DNA of 64,000 nucleotides from Rothia sp. ZJ932 (GCF_016924835.1 NZ_CP070480.1:1426001-1490000), one strand, 5' to 3'. Numbered from the stretch's first letter, positions 18,558-28,310 are shown. Notes: a model not told the origin generated them from the letters alone. Translations and numbers: made by a program.

Positions 18558-19259
18558 TTATTCACCTGCACTTGCGGTAGGAGTGGGTGTAGCGCGCGCC
18601 GACTCTTTAGCCGCCGCCTTTTTCTCGCGTTCTTTCTTCGCCTCAGCTTCGCGACGCTGCTGTTCTTTAGCTCGCTCTGATGCCTTTTGGTAGGCATCGG
18701 TGTCGTAGAGCGCGGGCGGGTCAATCATATTCTTGGTGTAGGTGGGAACGTCACTGTCAGTTTCTACCGGTGTGACGGCGTAGGGCACCCCACTTACCTC
18801 ACCGGTTTGTACGTTCAGGGTTGCCTGCTGGGTAGCAGCTACCATTCCCAGCTGCACTGCGCGCACCGCCAAGTTCTGTGGAGCCTGGTTGAACTCGATT
18901 TCCTGTGCCAAGCGCTCGTTTTCTTGAAGCAGGGCGGTTTCTTGGCTACGCAGTTGCACGAGTTGATACTGGCGCTCAGTAATTTGAACGTTCAGGAGCA
19001 AAATACCGCTCAGAGCAATCAAAATACTAACCAGCACGAAAATTACGTAGCGACGCTTGCTGGCGGGGCGAGCCGCCGAGCCGGTCGAGAGCGGACGCCG
19101 AACCCGGTTCTTGGCACCGGTGCGTCCTGCTGGAATCTTCTGAGCAGAAGAACCCCTATGCCTCGATCGGGCGGATACAGGACGTTCCCCAGGCACAGCT
19201 TTCAACCGCGGCCGTGAAGTAGGCTTCGGTTGATTGGTGTGACGGGGTTCCGCACTCAT
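18558..19259 (-). CDS. ftsL: FtsL-like divisome protein
   Basis: Bitopic membrane protein in the ftsL position between rsmH and ftsI. From the ATG at 19259 (MSAEPRHTNQ) it has 233 residues: a basic Pro/Arg-rich cytoplasmic region (about 1-75), one membrane segment (VIFVLVSILIALSGILLLNV), an extracytoplasmic coiled coil, then an Ala/Lys/Glu-rich C-terminus. I rejected the 54-residue upstream extension because it runs into rsmH. Primary sequence is poorly conserved in this family; assignment rests on position and topology. Confidence 0.8.
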   Translation of the reverse strand: MSAEPRHTNQPKPTSRPRLKAVPGERPVSARSRHRGSSAQKIPAGRTGAKNRVRRPLSTGSAARPASKRRYVIFVLVSILIALSGILLLNVQITERQYQLVQLRSQETALLQENERLAQEIEFNQAPQNLAVRAVQLGMVAATQQATLNVQTGEVSGVPYAVTPVETDSDVPTYTKNMIDPPALYDTDAYQKASERAKEQQRREAEAKKEREKKAAAKESARATPTPTASAGE

Positions 19260-19293
19260 GATGTTTAGGGTCTCTCTCTTTTCTTTCAAGCCT

Positions 19294-20274
19294 TTAGAGT
19301 TTGATTTTCTCGGCAGCACGCAGCTTAGCGCTGGCGGCACGAGAGTTCTCTTCAATTTCTTCTTCTGTAGGAGGCTCCGCTCCCCGAGTAATAATTTTGA
19401 GAACAGGCTTGTGCTCCTCAAGCTCTACGGGGAACCCCTTAGGTGCGCTTGACGTGGCTTTTTCGGTGTAAGCTCGTTTCACTATTTTGTCTTCAAGGCT
19501 GTGGTAACTCATTGCTACAATACGACCACCCAGGTTTAGCGAATCAATTGCGCGAGGAATCGCCCGTTCAAGGGCGTCCAACTCATGATTGACTTCAATA
19601 CGCAACGCCTGAAAAGTACGTTTAGCGGGGTGCCCGCCTTTACGCTGAGCCGCCACGGGCACAGCTTTTTGAATGGCTTTGACCAGCTCACCGGTAGTAC
19701 GCAGGGGCTGCGCTTCACGGGTTTGCATAATGGTGCGGGCAATACGAGCAGCAAACTTTTCTTCGCCGTAGGTTCGAATGACGCGGCGCAAATCTGCCTC
19801 GTCATACTCGTTTACCACAATTTCAGCGGTGAGTTCCTCAGTAGAATCCATACGCATATCAAGCGGCGCGTCATACGAGTAAGCAAAACCTCGCGCGCGC
19901 TCGTCCAGCTGCATAGAAGAAACACCCAAATCAAGGAGCACACCGTCAATCCCAGAGAAACCCAAATCGGCAATAGCATCAGGAATCTGATCATATATAG
20001 CGTGTACAGGTTTGAAACGCTCACCAAAACGCTCAAGACGACCGCCAGCAAGTTTGTGCGCCATCAAATCGCGGTCGATGCCAATCAAGGTCAGTTCCGG
20101 AAAGCGCTCCAGCATAGCCTCAGAATGACCGCCCATACCCAACGTGCCATCAACAACAACAGCCCCAGGATGCGAGATAGCAGGTGCCAACAAATCTAGG
20201 CAGCGCGTGAGCATGACCGGCACGTGGCGCTCTTCGGCGGCGCGTCCGCTATCGGGAATCTGTTCCATCATCAC
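19294..20274 (-). CDS. rsmH: 16S rRNA (cytosine1402-N4)-methyltransferase RsmH
   Basis: SAM-dependent methyltransferase modifying C1402 of 16S rRNA, formerly MraW. 326 residues with [13 protein letters not shown] at the N-terminus, the SAM loop [35 protein letters not shown], and the C-terminal [11 protein letters not shown] motif. Second gene of the dcw cluster after mraZ. Start at the first Met of an MMM run; the third is equally possible. Confidence 0.97.
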   Translation of the reverse strand: MMMEQIPDSGRAAEERHVPVMLTRCLDLLAPAISHPGAVVVDGTLGMGGHSEAMLERFPELTLIGIDRDLMAHKLAGGRLERFGERFKPVHAIYDQIPDAIADLGFSGIDGVLLDLGVSSMQLDERARGFAYSYDAPLDMRMDSTEELTAEIVVNEYDEADLRRVIRTYGEEKFAARIARTIMQTREAQPLRTTGELVKAIQKAVPVAAQRKGGHPAKRTFQALRIEVNHELDALERAIPRAIDSLNLGGRIVAMSYHSLEDKIVKRAYTEKATSSAPKGFPVELEEHKPVLKIITRGAEPPTEEEIEENSRAASAKLRAAEKIKL

Positions 20275-20325
20275 GGTGCCCTTTCAAAATTATGTTTTCG
20301 ACCGCACAGGGGCCGGTTTGTTAGG

Positions 20326-20763
20326 TTACATGCCGGGAATAATCTCGGCATCAGTTTCAGCAAACGCTATTTCTTGTTCAGCGAGATAGTCATCCCATGC
20401 CTGAGAATCCCAAATCTCAGCTCTATTGCCCGCCCCAATAAAGGCAAGCTCACCGGTAAGCGAAGCGTAAGAACGCAAAAGAGGCGGAATAGTGATGCGC
20501 CCCTGCTTATCAGGAACCTCATCAGAGGCACCCGAGAGGAACACGCGAATATAATCCCGACTGCTTTTCGACGCTACCGACGACTGGCGCAGCTGGCTGT
20601 GAATCCGCTCAAACTCTTCAAGAGTAAAAACATACAAACAGCGCTCTTGACCGCGCGTCAGCACTAGCCCCTGTTCAAACTTCTCGCGAAACTTCGCAGG
20701 CAACACCAGGCGTCCTTTAGCATCCAAACGGGGGTGGTAGGTTCCTAAGAACATACGCCTCAC
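20326..20763 (-). CDS. mraZ: MraZ transcriptional regulator
   Basis: DNA-binding regulator of the dcw cluster that forms a ring of AbrB-like subunits. The 145-residue protein has two SpoVT-AbrB half-domains with [14 protein letters not shown] (about 14-27) and [14 protein letters not shown] (about 83-96). First gene of the cluster; GTGG-type repeats just upstream are candidate autoregulatory sites. Confidence 0.97.
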   Translation of the reverse strand: MRRMFLGTYHPRLDAKGRLVLPAKFREKFEQGLVLTRGQERCLYVFTLEEFERIHSQLRQSSVASKSSRDYIRVFLSGASDEVPDKQGRITIPPLLRSYASLTGELAFIGAGNRAEIWDSQAWDDYLAEQEIAFAETDAEIIPGM

Positions 20764-20832
20764 CCCTAGCGTTGAAAAAGAAGCACCAGCATAGATGTAC
20801 TTACCGAAGATGCACTACTCACATCATCTAAC

Positions 20833-20873
20833 CTCACCCACTTTACTCCACATTGCTCCCCCACCGCACCCAG
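20833..20873 (-). promoter_or_regulatory. Candidate MraZ-binding repeats
   Basis: Read on the minus strand, about 75-110 bp upstream of mraZ, there are four TGG(G/A)-type direct repeats at roughly 9-13 bp spacing. MraZ in other bacteria binds clustered TGGG(N) boxes in front of its own gene. The match is by eye and not exact. Confidence 0.4.
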
Positions 20874-20990
20874 AGTTCGTCATTTGAGGGTTTTTTAAGG
20901 TTTTTCACACCCCCTCATCACATAGCAAAGAGCACCCCACCATCTGCGGTGAAGTGCCCTGTCAAAGTTTTTGGAAGTTTTAGATAAAGG

Positions 20991-21380
20991 TTACTGCCCC
21001 CTACGGCGTTCGTCCCAGCGTCCTTCAAGGTTCTGCATAAAACGAGACTGCTTGGCAGCACCGGCAGTTTTTGCGGGGGTAGCTTTAGTTGTGGGCGCAT
21101 CAGTGTGCGTGGTTGCACCATAAAGACCGGCGGCTGCGATGATAAACCCGAGAACCCCCACAATAATTAGCTTGGTGGAGACACCTGCGATAACAACGCC
21201 CAAGCCCACCAGCACCACCAAGGCACCAATGGCTAAGTTACGCGGAGAGTAAGAAGGGGTGGTCGCAACTCCCGTTGCGGCTGAGCCACTGTTCATGGAC
21301 TGCGCGAAGGTGGGATCGTCAGCCCCCAGCTGCTTCTCGAGTTGGTCAAGCAACCGTTGCTCGTGCTCTGATAACGGCAT
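20991..21380 (-). CDS. DUF3040 small membrane protein
   Basis: 129-residue protein of an actinobacterial family of unknown function. It begins PLSEHEQRLLDQLEKQL, the DUF3040 hallmark, followed by two closely spaced membrane segments (about 52-95) and a basic tail. I chose the ATG at 21380 because it is preceded by a strong AAGGAGGG site; upstream extensions are not conserved. Members commonly lie near dcw genes and dinB in actinobacteria. Confidence 0.88.
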   Translation of the reverse strand: MPLSEHEQRLLDQLEKQLGADDPTFAQSMNSGSAATGVATTPSYSPRNLAIGALVVLVGLGVVIAGVSTKLIIVGVLGFIIAAAGLYGATTHTDAPTTKATPAKTAGAAKQSRFMQNLEGRWDERRRGQ

Positions 21381-21460
21381 GTAGCCCTCCTTAGTGTATG
21401 GCGCAGTCGCACTGTAGATAATCATACCGTTCACGGCGTAATAACTGGCAAGTATGTTCT

Positions 21461-22696
21461 TTATGTGTTCTTTTTAAGTAAGGACGCAGGGCTAAGCCCC
21501 GCAACCCCAAATTTCTGGTGGATGGCGTCCATGGTATGCTCAGCGGCAGCCCAATCCACCGGCTCACGCTCGGGCGCGTCCGGCGAATCAAACAGGGCCC
21601 CCTGAATCCCGTGGTCGCGGTTATCGATTTTCTCAGCCCTCACGCCCACTAAACGTACCTTCATTCCTAGCGTCGGGCTGTCTTCTATCAGAATGTCACG
21701 GCGGTAAAGCTCAGTCACGATTGCTTCAAAAATAATGTGACCGGCGGCAGTGGGTTGAGGCAGGGGAACACTGCGGCTGACGGTATGAAAGTCTTGATGA
21801 CGAATTTTTAGGGAGAGCGAGCGTGTTTGCCGATGGGCGGCGCGCAGTCGCGCCGCCACTTTGAGCGACAGGGCTAGGATTTCTTGTTTAAGTTCGTGAG
21901 CATCAGTGCAGTCGATGGCGAAGGTGTGTTCTGCGCCCATTGATTTTTCGTCACGATACGCGATGACCGGGCGCGGGTCTATGCCACGGGAGATGTTATA
22001 AAGGTGCGCCCCTGCCGCTGTACCAAACTTAGTTTGTAAGTAGTTGCGAGATTGGGCTCGCAGGTTAGCTACGGTGTACACTCCGATGCCTGCGAGTGCT
22101 TGCTGGGTTTTAGCCCCGACTCCCCAGAGTTTACTCACAGGCAGCGGGTCAAGAAATTCTTGGACGCGCGCGGGCGGCACCACCCACAGCCCGTTGGGTT
22201 TTGAACCGGTGGATGCCATTTTGGCGACGAATTTTGTGGAGGCGATGCCTGCTGAGGCTGGCAGATTCAACTCGGTAGCTATTCTCTGGCGAACGTTTTG
22301 GGCGGTAGTGACGGGGTCACCCAGTCTGTTGATGGTTGAGGTGAGGTCTACGAAGGCTTCATCCACGCTAACCTGTTCGACGCTGTCGGTGATATCGTGC
22401 AGAATCGCCATAATACGCGCCGAGTAGTCACGGTAGATGCGGGAGGGTTCAACAATGATTGCTTGCGGGCTGAGATTTTTTGCGTGTGCCAGCGGCATTG
22501 CAGAACCCACGCCGTCCGCTCGTGCCTCGTATGAGGCTGAGAGCACCACCGAGCGCGTAGAGTTGCGCGCAACAATAATTTTTTCGCCGCGTAGGTGGGG
22601 TTTATCGAGTAATTCTACGTTGACAAAGAAGGCGTCCATATCAAGGTGCATAATGACACGCGCGGGGCGGGCATTCCCGCGGATTTTTTCACTCAT
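21461..22696 (-). CDS. dinB: DNA polymerase IV (Y-family)
   Basis: Error-prone translesion DNA polymerase. Catalytic motifs are HLDMDAFFVNVE (first Asp) and SVDEAFVDL (Asp-Glu pair); the thumb helix-hairpin-helix (KLWGVGAKTQQAL) and the little-finger domain (SLSLKIRHQDF) follow. Start at ATG 22696 with a GGAGGGGGAG ribosome site, giving 411 residues. A perfect 22-bp palindrome resembling an actinobacterial SOS box lies about 34 bp upstream, so LexA control is plausible. No C-terminal beta-clamp peptide is obvious. Confidence 0.95.
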   Translation of the reverse strand: MSEKIRGNARPARVIMHLDMDAFFVNVELLDKPHLRGEKIIVARNSTRSVVLSASYEARADGVGSAMPLAHAKNLSPQAIIVEPSRIYRDYSARIMAILHDITDSVEQVSVDEAFVDLTSTINRLGDPVTTAQNVRQRIATELNLPASAGIASTKFVAKMASTGSKPNGLWVVPPARVQEFLDPLPVSKLWGVGAKTQQALAGIGVYTVANLRAQSRNYLQTKFGTAAGAHLYNISRGIDPRPVIAYRDEKSMGAEHTFAIDCTDAHELKQEILALSLKVAARLRAAHRQTRSLSLKIRHQDFHTVSRSVPLPQPTAAGHIIFEAIVTELYRRDILIEDSPTLGMKVRLVGVRAEKIDNRDHGIQGALFDSPDAPEREPVDWAAAEHTMDAIHQKFGVAGLSPASLLKKNT

Positions 22697-22729
22697 AGCC
22701 CCCTCCCCCTCCAACCTCATTTCCACCAT

Positions 22730-22751
22730 TTATCGAATATATATTCGATAA
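22730..22751. promoter_or_regulatory. SOS-box-like palindrome upstream of dinB
   Basis: Perfect 22-bp palindrome centred between 22740 and 22741, with core TCGAATATATATTCGA. The actinobacterial LexA consensus TCGAAC-N4-GTTCGA has the same length and differs only at one symmetric position. It lies between divergent dinB and the prenyl synthase gene. Confidence 0.6.
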
Positions 22752-22890
22752 TAATGGGTGTGCGAGCAAAAGGAAAGAGTAAGCGAGGTGCCTGATTAGT
22801 CTTTGATGGAATGTTGGGCATACCGCGGTGTGTACCATAGGCTATGGACAAGCTCACCGGCTTTACCTTCACACTTTTCCAAGGAGTATC

Positions 22891-24021
22891 ATGGGTGTTT
22901 CATCGCACGACGGGCAGTCAGCGCACGCCGCTATCACCGCCGAACAGAAGACCTTTCTGACGGCTCTTGAAGACGATATGATCTCTTTTTTCGAGGAACA
23001 AAAAGCGGTACTCGCAGAGGTTTCGGAGGAGTCGCTGCCCTTGCTCGATTCTATTCGTGAGCTTTCTACCGGTGGCAAGCGCCTACGTGCCCTTTTGGCT
23101 TACTGGGGTTGGCGTGGTGCCGGCGGCGCAGCCAATGCACCCGACATTGTGCGGGCAGGCGTTGCCATTGAGCTGTTTCAATCAGCGGCTTTGATTCACG
23201 ATGACATCATTGATAATTCAGATACCCGCCGCGGTGCCCCTGCGGTACACAAGCGTTTTGAATCCATGCACGCGCGTGAAAGTTGGCAGCACGATGGCAG
23301 GCAGTACGGTATAGCCAGCGCCATTTTGACCGGGGATTTGTGCCTAGCAATGTCTGAAACAGCGTTTTCTTCTATCGGCGAGCGTGCCGCATGGGGTACC
23401 CAGGCGCGACGGATTTTTGATGTGATGCGCGCCGAAGTCATGGCTGGTCAGTACCTCGATGTTTTGAACGAGGTTGTCACCTCTGAAAACCACGAGCAGG
23501 CGCTCGAACGAGCCCAGCGCGTTATTCGTTATAAGTCAGCAAAATATTCGTGTGAGCACCCATTGGCAATCGGTGGGGCTCTTGCAGAGTCTTTGCGCGG
23601 TAACGCTGTGTCTGAACGAATTTCTGCCTACCGCGCTTTTGCCCTGCCGCTGGGCGAGGGCTTTCAGATGCGCGATGATGTGTTGGGTGTTTTCGGGGAA
23701 CCCGAAGTAACCGGCAAACCTGCCGGGGACGATTTGCGTGAGGGCAAGCGCACTGTTCTCACTGCCCTTACCGAACAAGCAGTTGATGACCAGGCACGCG
23801 CTTTCCTTAATGCGTCCTTAGGTCACCAGAATCTCAGTGACGCCGATATTACCCGGATGCAGGCACTCATTGCAGATTCAGGTGCCCTAGCACGTGTTGA
23901 AGAGATGATTGAGGGTAAGCGCGCCCATGTTCAGGACGCGCTGGCGCAGCTACCGGTAAACGAGCAGGTCAAAACGGCTCTCAGTACCATTGCCGCGAAA
24001 GCCTTGCACAGGCTCTCCTAG
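22891..24021 (+). CDS. Polyprenyl diphosphate synthase (IdsA-like)
   Basis: Trans-isoprenyl diphosphate synthase that condenses isopentenyl diphosphate with allylic diphosphates, probably supplying menaquinone side chains or other prenyl lipids. The GGKRLRA motif, the first aspartate motif HDDIIDNSDTRRG, and the second Asp motif QMRDDVLGVFG are present. Start at ATG 22891 after AAGGAG; 376 residues. Same neighbourhood as mycobacterial idsA2 near Rv2175c/pknL. Product chain length cannot be read from the sequence. Confidence 0.92.
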   Translation: MGVSSHDGQSAHAAITAEQKTFLTALEDDMISFFEEQKAVLAEVSEESLPLLDSIRELSTGGKRLRALLAYWGWRGAGGAANAPDIVRAGVAIELFQSAALIHDDIIDNSDTRRGAPAVHKRFESMHARESWQHDGRQYGIASAILTGDLCLAMSETAFSSIGERAAWGTQARRIFDVMRAEVMAGQYLDVLNEVVTSENHEQALERAQRVIRYKSAKYSCEHPLAIGGALAESLRGNAVSERISAYRAFALPLGEGFQMRDDVLGVFGEPEVTGKPAGDDLREGKRTVLTALTEQAVDDQARAFLNASLGHQNLSDADITRMQALIADSGALARVEEMIEGKRAHVQDALAQLPVNEQVKTALSTIAAKALHRLS

Positions 24022-24055
24022 CTCTTCTTAGGCACTATGCCTTTCAAAGCTCTAT

Positions 24056-24102
24056 AAAAACTGTTGGCTGCCTTCATACGTGAAAGGCAGCCAACAGCTT
24101 TT
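24056..24102. terminator. Bidirectional terminator
   Basis: Strong hairpin with AAAACTGTTGGCTGCC and GGCAGCCAACAGCTTTT arms between two convergent genes; A- and T-runs on both sides make it functional in both directions. Confidence 0.9.
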
Positions 24103-24119
24103 AATCTTCAGGTAGTCTT

Positions 24120-24485
24120 TTACCAGGCAAGTGCCTGGGCGCGACGGCGAATTTCGGTCTTGCGACCGTCAACGAGAGCGTCGATAGGACGACCGGGCAG
24201 TGATTCATCTTCGGTGTAGAGCCACTTGATAGATTCTTCTTCGGTAAAACCGGAATCTTTAAGCACCTGCAAAGTGCCGGGCAGAGGCTCCAGGACGCGA
24301 TCCTCGCCTACAAAAAGCGCGGGAACTTTGCGGACCTTCGTTTCGGGGTCACGCAGGGCAATCAGTTGCCCCTCATTAATAAGAGCGTGTACGCGGGTTA
24401 CTTTAATATCGAGTGCTTCGGCAATATCGGGCAGGGTAGTCCATTCGCCCACGAGTTCAAACAGTTCAACAGTATTTTCATTCAC
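24120..24485 (-). CDS. Rv2175c-like DNA-binding protein
   Basis: 121-residue protein matching the mycobacterial Rv2175c family: an N-terminal winged helix-turn-helix (about 13-55, with TTLPDIAEALDIKVTRVHALINEG) and a C-terminal domain ending in a basic helix. In M. tuberculosis the homologue binds DNA and is a substrate of PknL, whose gene lies divergently next to it, as here. The targets are unknown. Confidence 0.88.
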   Translation of the reverse strand: MNENTVELFELVGEWTTLPDIAEALDIKVTRVHALINEGQLIALRDPETKVRKVPALFVGEDRVLEPLPGTLQVLKDSGFTEEESIKWLYTEDESLPGRPIDALVDGRKTEIRRRAQALAW

Positions 24486-24614
24486 ATCACTAGTCTCGCA
24501 GATATTTGGGGCGAACGCAGTCTTTTCACGCTATATGGTGCGGTGATATTGCTTGTATCTTAGGCGGAGGTAGCTAGAACTTGTGTGCCCTGATGATTTA
24601 GGCTGGTGGGTACG

Positions 24615-26012
24615 ATGACACACGATAAGGCTTCTGAGGCGTGGCTGACCGGCGCCATTTTTTCTGGTCACTATGAGCTGGGTTCGCTCATTGCCCGCGG
24701 TGGTATGGCTGAGGTTTATCACGGGGTTGATTTATGGTCGAATAACCCCGTGGCGGTGAAGGTGCTTTTGCCGCAGTTCACCAATGATGTTTCTGTGCAG
24801 CAAAAGTTCTTTCGTGAAGAGAGGTCTTTACGGCAGGTGCGCCATGGGGCGGTAGTAAGCGTGATTGATTCCGGTACCGATCGATGGGCTGGTTCTGAAC
24901 TGATGTTCTTAGTACTGGAGTACGTGCATGGTTGCACTCTTCACCAGTTACTCAGGGTGCGTCCTGTGCTGTCAGTGGCTGAGGCTCTTGAGGTGATGCT
25001 GCCAATTGTTGAGGGGCTTTCTGAGGTGCATGCGCTCTCGCTGATACACCGCGATATCAAGCCGGGAAACGTCCTTATGTCTTCTGAAACGGAAAGCGTC
25101 AAAATCGCTGATTTTGGTCTAACCCGCCGCACCGACCAGTCGTGGACGGGCTCGCTTATGGGCACTCCGCCCTACGTTGCCCCTGAAATTGTGAGCAGTC
25201 AGGGTACGGTCAGCGCGCGCAGTGATATTTTTGCCCTCGGCATTATGCTCTACCGTATGCTCTCAGGACGCCTACCTTTTGGTGGTATGGATGACCAGCA
25301 GGTTCTTTACAACAACGTCCACACCGAGTTACCCGAGATCACCCGCTACGCCCCCGACTTACCCCGCGATATTGTGGGCATCATCAAATGGTGTACCCGC
25401 AAAGATCCGCAGGCACGACCGGAAAATGCTACCGAACTTTTCACCACGCTCAGCGATATCGCTCAGAGCCTGAGCGAGAGCGAATTAGAGTACTGTGCAT
25501 CTCGTTCCCCCCATGACCTGCCACTGTGGGAGGCTGTTGAGCACATTGCGGAGCTTTCCGGGGCTAACGAGGTAGCAGCGCGCAGACCCATCACCGCCTT
25601 TTCGGCTGCCGATGATTTAGAAGATGATGGGCTGTGGGAGCAGACCCTAGCAGAAGAAACCGAGGGGTCTCCCGTAGCGCTGGATATGGTGGATGCGCCA
25701 GATACTGAACCTGATGATGCCCCGGCAAAGCACCAACCTATTTCAGCGCAGAGTCCGCTTCACGGTGCCTACCGAGCGAACGAAGCCACTGCCAATGATC
25801 CACACCTGAGTGCTGAAAGCAACTGGCAGCAGGCGTCCGCTCCGAGTATCGACCCCCACCAAGTACCAGAGCCTTACCTACCTGCACCCAGCAGTATAAA
25901 AATAGCAACCGTGGGTATTGTTATCTTTCTTCTTCTCTTCTGCGCCAGCTTCTTAGGCTGGTGGCTCGCCACCGCTCTGCTCTCCTCAGCCCTCTGGCAA
26001 GGGTTTCTGTAA
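24615..26012 (+). CDS. pknL: PknL serine/threonine protein kinase
   Basis: Membrane-anchored Hanks-type kinase. The domain (about 15-280) has the Gly loop LIARGGMAEVYHG, the catalytic Lys in VAVKVLLP, HRDIKPGNVLM, IADFGLTRR, and GTPPYVAPE. A roughly 140-residue acidic, Pro-rich juxtamembrane region leads to one membrane segment near the C-terminus (IATVGIVIFLLLFCASF), with only about 15 residues beyond it, so there is no extracellular sensor domain such as PASTA. I chose ATG 24615; an in-frame GTG at 24606 is possible. Pairing with the divergent Rv2175c-like gene is conserved in actinobacteria. Confidence 0.93.
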   Translation: MTHDKASEAWLTGAIFSGHYELGSLIARGGMAEVYHGVDLWSNNPVAVKVLLPQFTNDVSVQQKFFREERSLRQVRHGAVVSVIDSGTDRWAGSELMFLVLEYVHGCTLHQLLRVRPVLSVAEALEVMLPIVEGLSEVHALSLIHRDIKPGNVLMSSETESVKIADFGLTRRTDQSWTGSLMGTPPYVAPEIVSSQGTVSARSDIFALGIMLYRMLSGRLPFGGMDDQQVLYNNVHTELPEITRYAPDLPRDIVGIIKWCTRKDPQARPENATELFTTLSDIAQSLSESELEYCASRSPHDLPLWEAVEHIAELSGANEVAARRPITAFSAADDLEDDGLWEQTLAEETEGSPVALDMVDAPDTEPDDAPAKHQPISAQSPLHGAYRANEATANDPHLSAESNWQQASAPSIDPHQVPEPYLPAPSSIKIATVGIVIFLLLFCASFLGWWLATALLSSALWQGFL

Positions 26013-26024
26013 CCGCACGGTAGG

Positions 26025-26073
26025 TCAAGGGGCTGGCGTCCGTTCTTACTTCGAGAACAGACACCAGCCCTTT
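26025..26073. terminator. Terminator between pknL and aroG
   Basis: Hairpin with AAGGGGCTGG / CCAGCCCTTT outer arms and an imperfect inner stem, between convergent pknL and the DAHP synthase gene. Confidence 0.8.
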
Positions 26074-26097
26074 GGCACATCATCGTTGAATAGCGGC

Positions 26098-27450
26098 TTA
26101 ACGGCGCGAAAGGTATTCGGCTACTAAGAAGGCAATCTCTAACGACTGACGGTGGTTCAGACGGGGGTCGCAGAGGGTTTCGTAATGATCAGCGAAAGCG
26201 GCCTCGTCTACGGGGTCAGAGCCGCCCAAACACTCGGCAACATCGTCACCGGTCATCTCAACGTGAATACCGCCGGGGAATGATCCCAGTGCTTCGTGAA
26301 CCTCGAAGAAGCCCTTGACTTCATCCACCACATCGTTGAAGCGACGGGTCTTGTAGCCGGAGGGCACCGAGATGGTGTTGCCGTGCATGGGGTCGGTGAC
26401 CCACACCACCTTCGCTCCTTCTTTCTGCACGCCCTCTACGATTGCGGGCAGGTTCTCGCGAATCTTGGAGGCACCCATACGGGTGATGAAAGTCAATCGG
26501 CCCGGCTCGCGGTTGGGATCGAGCTTGTCAATCAGCGCCATCGCGTCGTCAGCAGTAGTGGTGGGTCCCAACTTGACGCCGATGGGGTTCTGCACCTTCG
26601 ACAAGAAATTAACGTGTGCGTCTTCAAGACCGCGGGTACGCTCACCAATCCACAAGAAGTGACTGGATGTGCCGTAGGGCAAATTGGTGCGCGAATCAGT
26701 ACGGGTCAGGGCACGTTCGTAATCGAGTAGCAGAGCCTCGTGACCGGTGTAAAGCTCGGTTGCTTTCAGCGCGTTGAAGTCAGCACCGCATGCGTCCATG
26801 AATTTGATGGCACGGTCAATCTCAGCAGCCAGCGACTCGTAACGGGAGTGGGCGGGATTAGAGGTAAAGCCCTTGTTCCAGTTGTGTACCGAACGAAGAT
26901 CAGCGAAGCCACCAGTGGTGAATGCGCGAATTAGGTTCAGGGTTGAGGCACTGGTGTGGTAGCCCTGCAGCATGCGCTTGGGGTCGTGGACGCGTGACTC
27001 AGCGGTGAAATCAAAACCATTGACCATTTCGCCTCGGAAAGACGGCAGGGTAACGCCATCGCGAGTTTCATCATTTGATGAGCGCGGCTTCGAGAACTGC
27101 CCCGCCATGCGCCCCATCTTAACAACTGGCATGGAAGCACCGTAGGTTAGTACTACTGCCATCTGCAGCAGGGTCTTCACGCGGGCTGAAATCTTATCGG
27201 CAGTGGCACCGTCGAATGTCTCGGCGCAGTCACCGCCCTGCAACAAAAAGGCTTTACCCTCGGCAACATCTGCAAGACTGCGACGCATACGGTCTACTTC
27301 ACCGGCAAAAACCAGCGGAGGCAGAGTCTCTAGCTCATTGAGCGTGGGTACAAAATCAGGGTGTTCAGCCCACTGGGGGTGCTGGTCAATTTTAAGCGAG
27401 CGCCACTCATCGAGGTTAGAGGTCGTTGTGGCTGTATCAGCGTTGGTCAT
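26098..27450 (-). CDS. aroG: Class II 3-deoxy-D-arabino-heptulosonate 7-phosphate synthase
   Basis: First enzyme of the shikimate pathway, condensing phosphoenolpyruvate and erythrose 4-phosphate. 450 residues, plant-type (class II) as in M. tuberculosis AroG. Motifs include LLQGGDCAETF (metal-binding Cys), GRMAGQFSKPRS, SHFLWIGERTRG, GVKLGPTTT, and TDPMHGN. In mycobacteria the enzyme is feedback-regulated and complexed with chorismate mutase; this is family knowledge only. Downstream of and convergent with pknL, as in mycobacteria. Confidence 0.96.
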   Translation of the reverse strand: MTNADTATTTSNLDEWRSLKIDQHPQWAEHPDFVPTLNELETLPPLVFAGEVDRMRRSLADVAEGKAFLLQGGDCAETFDGATADKISARVKTLLQMAVVLTYGASMPVVKMGRMAGQFSKPRSSNDETRDGVTLPSFRGEMVNGFDFTAESRVHDPKRMLQGYHTSASTLNLIRAFTTGGFADLRSVHNWNKGFTSNPAHSRYESLAAEIDRAIKFMDACGADFNALKATELYTGHEALLLDYERALTRTDSRTNLPYGTSSHFLWIGERTRGLEDAHVNFLSKVQNPIGVKLGPTTTADDAMALIDKLDPNREPGRLTFITRMGASKIRENLPAIVEGVQKEGAKVVWVTDPMHGNTISVPSGYKTRRFNDVVDEVKGFFEVHEALGSFPGGIHVEMTGDDVAECLGGSDPVDEAAFADHYETLCDPRLNHRQSLEIAFLVAEYLSRR

Positions 27451-27566
27451 GAGAGGTTCGCTTTCTACACGTGAGGGGATTGTTTTCTCTTACCTACCGC
27501 CCATTGTAGGGAGCATGAGGGTAGGTTCGTTCTTCTGTTTCAGATAATGACACTGAATGTGGTGTT

Positions 27567-28310
27567 TTAGTGCTGTTGCAAGGTTTCCACCGCTTCTTCG
27601 GCGGTGATGTTCCTTTCTTTCATCAGGGCTTTGACATCGCTGGCGTAGACCGGTACGTATTCTTGGTCGGTGATTTTCTGGATTTCGTGCAGGATCAGGT
27701 CTGATACTTCGCGCAGGGTCTCATAAGAATCAGCGGTGTCGTAGTAGGGGCTCAGATCGATAGGGGCACCAATGACGGTTTTGACGGTGATTTTCTTGCC
27801 GTTTTTACGCCACTGAATTTTGTTGCTACCTAGGGGCTGAACGTCGTCATTACCCATTTGCCCCACGGGTATAACGGGGACGCGGGCGGCAAGTGCAATA
27901 CGGGCAACCCCCGTCTTGGCGCGGTAGATTCTGCCGTCGGGACTACGGGTGCCTTCGGGGTAAATACCGAGGAGTTTGCCTTCGCGCAGCACCTGGACTC
28001 CCTGTTCAACGGCGGCTGAGCTTCGTGTACCGCCGGAGCGGTTGATAGGAATTTGCCCCACGCCCGAGAAGAAAGCTTTCATCGCTTTGCCTTTAAGACC
28101 GCCGGTGGTGAAATAGTCGGCTTTAGCTAAATAGAACATCTGCCGGGGAACGGCAAGAGGCACAAAAATTGAGTCTAAAAAGGTGAGGTGGTTGCTGGCA
28201 AGGATTGCAGCAGAATGCTGAGGCACGTTCTCGAGGCCGGTAACCTCGTGACGGTAGAGCCTGCGCATGAGTGGGCCCAGCAGTACTTTTTTGAGTGCCA
28301 TGTAAAGCAT
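27567..28310 (-). CDS. plsC: PlsC-type 1-acyl-glycerol-3-phosphate acyltransferase
   Basis: Membrane-associated phospholipid acyltransferase of 247 residues. The catalytic NHLTFLD (NHxxxxD) motif is near residue 40, with the glycerophosphate-binding EGTRSPDG motif near 120 and VPVIPVGQMG downstream. It makes phosphatidic acid from lysophosphatidic acid; exact acceptor is inferred. The ATG at 28310 is preceded by GAGGG. Neighbours an esterase and an acyl-CoA ligase, so this is a small lipid-metabolism group. Confidence 0.93.
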   Translation of the reverse strand: MLYMALKKVLLGPLMRRLYRHEVTGLENVPQHSAAILASNHLTFLDSIFVPLAVPRQMFYLAKADYFTTGGLKGKAMKAFFSGVGQIPINRSGGTRSSAAVEQGVQVLREGKLLGIYPEGTRSPDGRIYRAKTGVARIALAARVPVIPVGQMGNDDVQPLGSNKIQWRKNGKKITVKTVIGAPIDLSPYYDTADSYETLREVSDLILHEIQKITDQEYVPVYASDVKALMKERNITAEEAVETLQQH

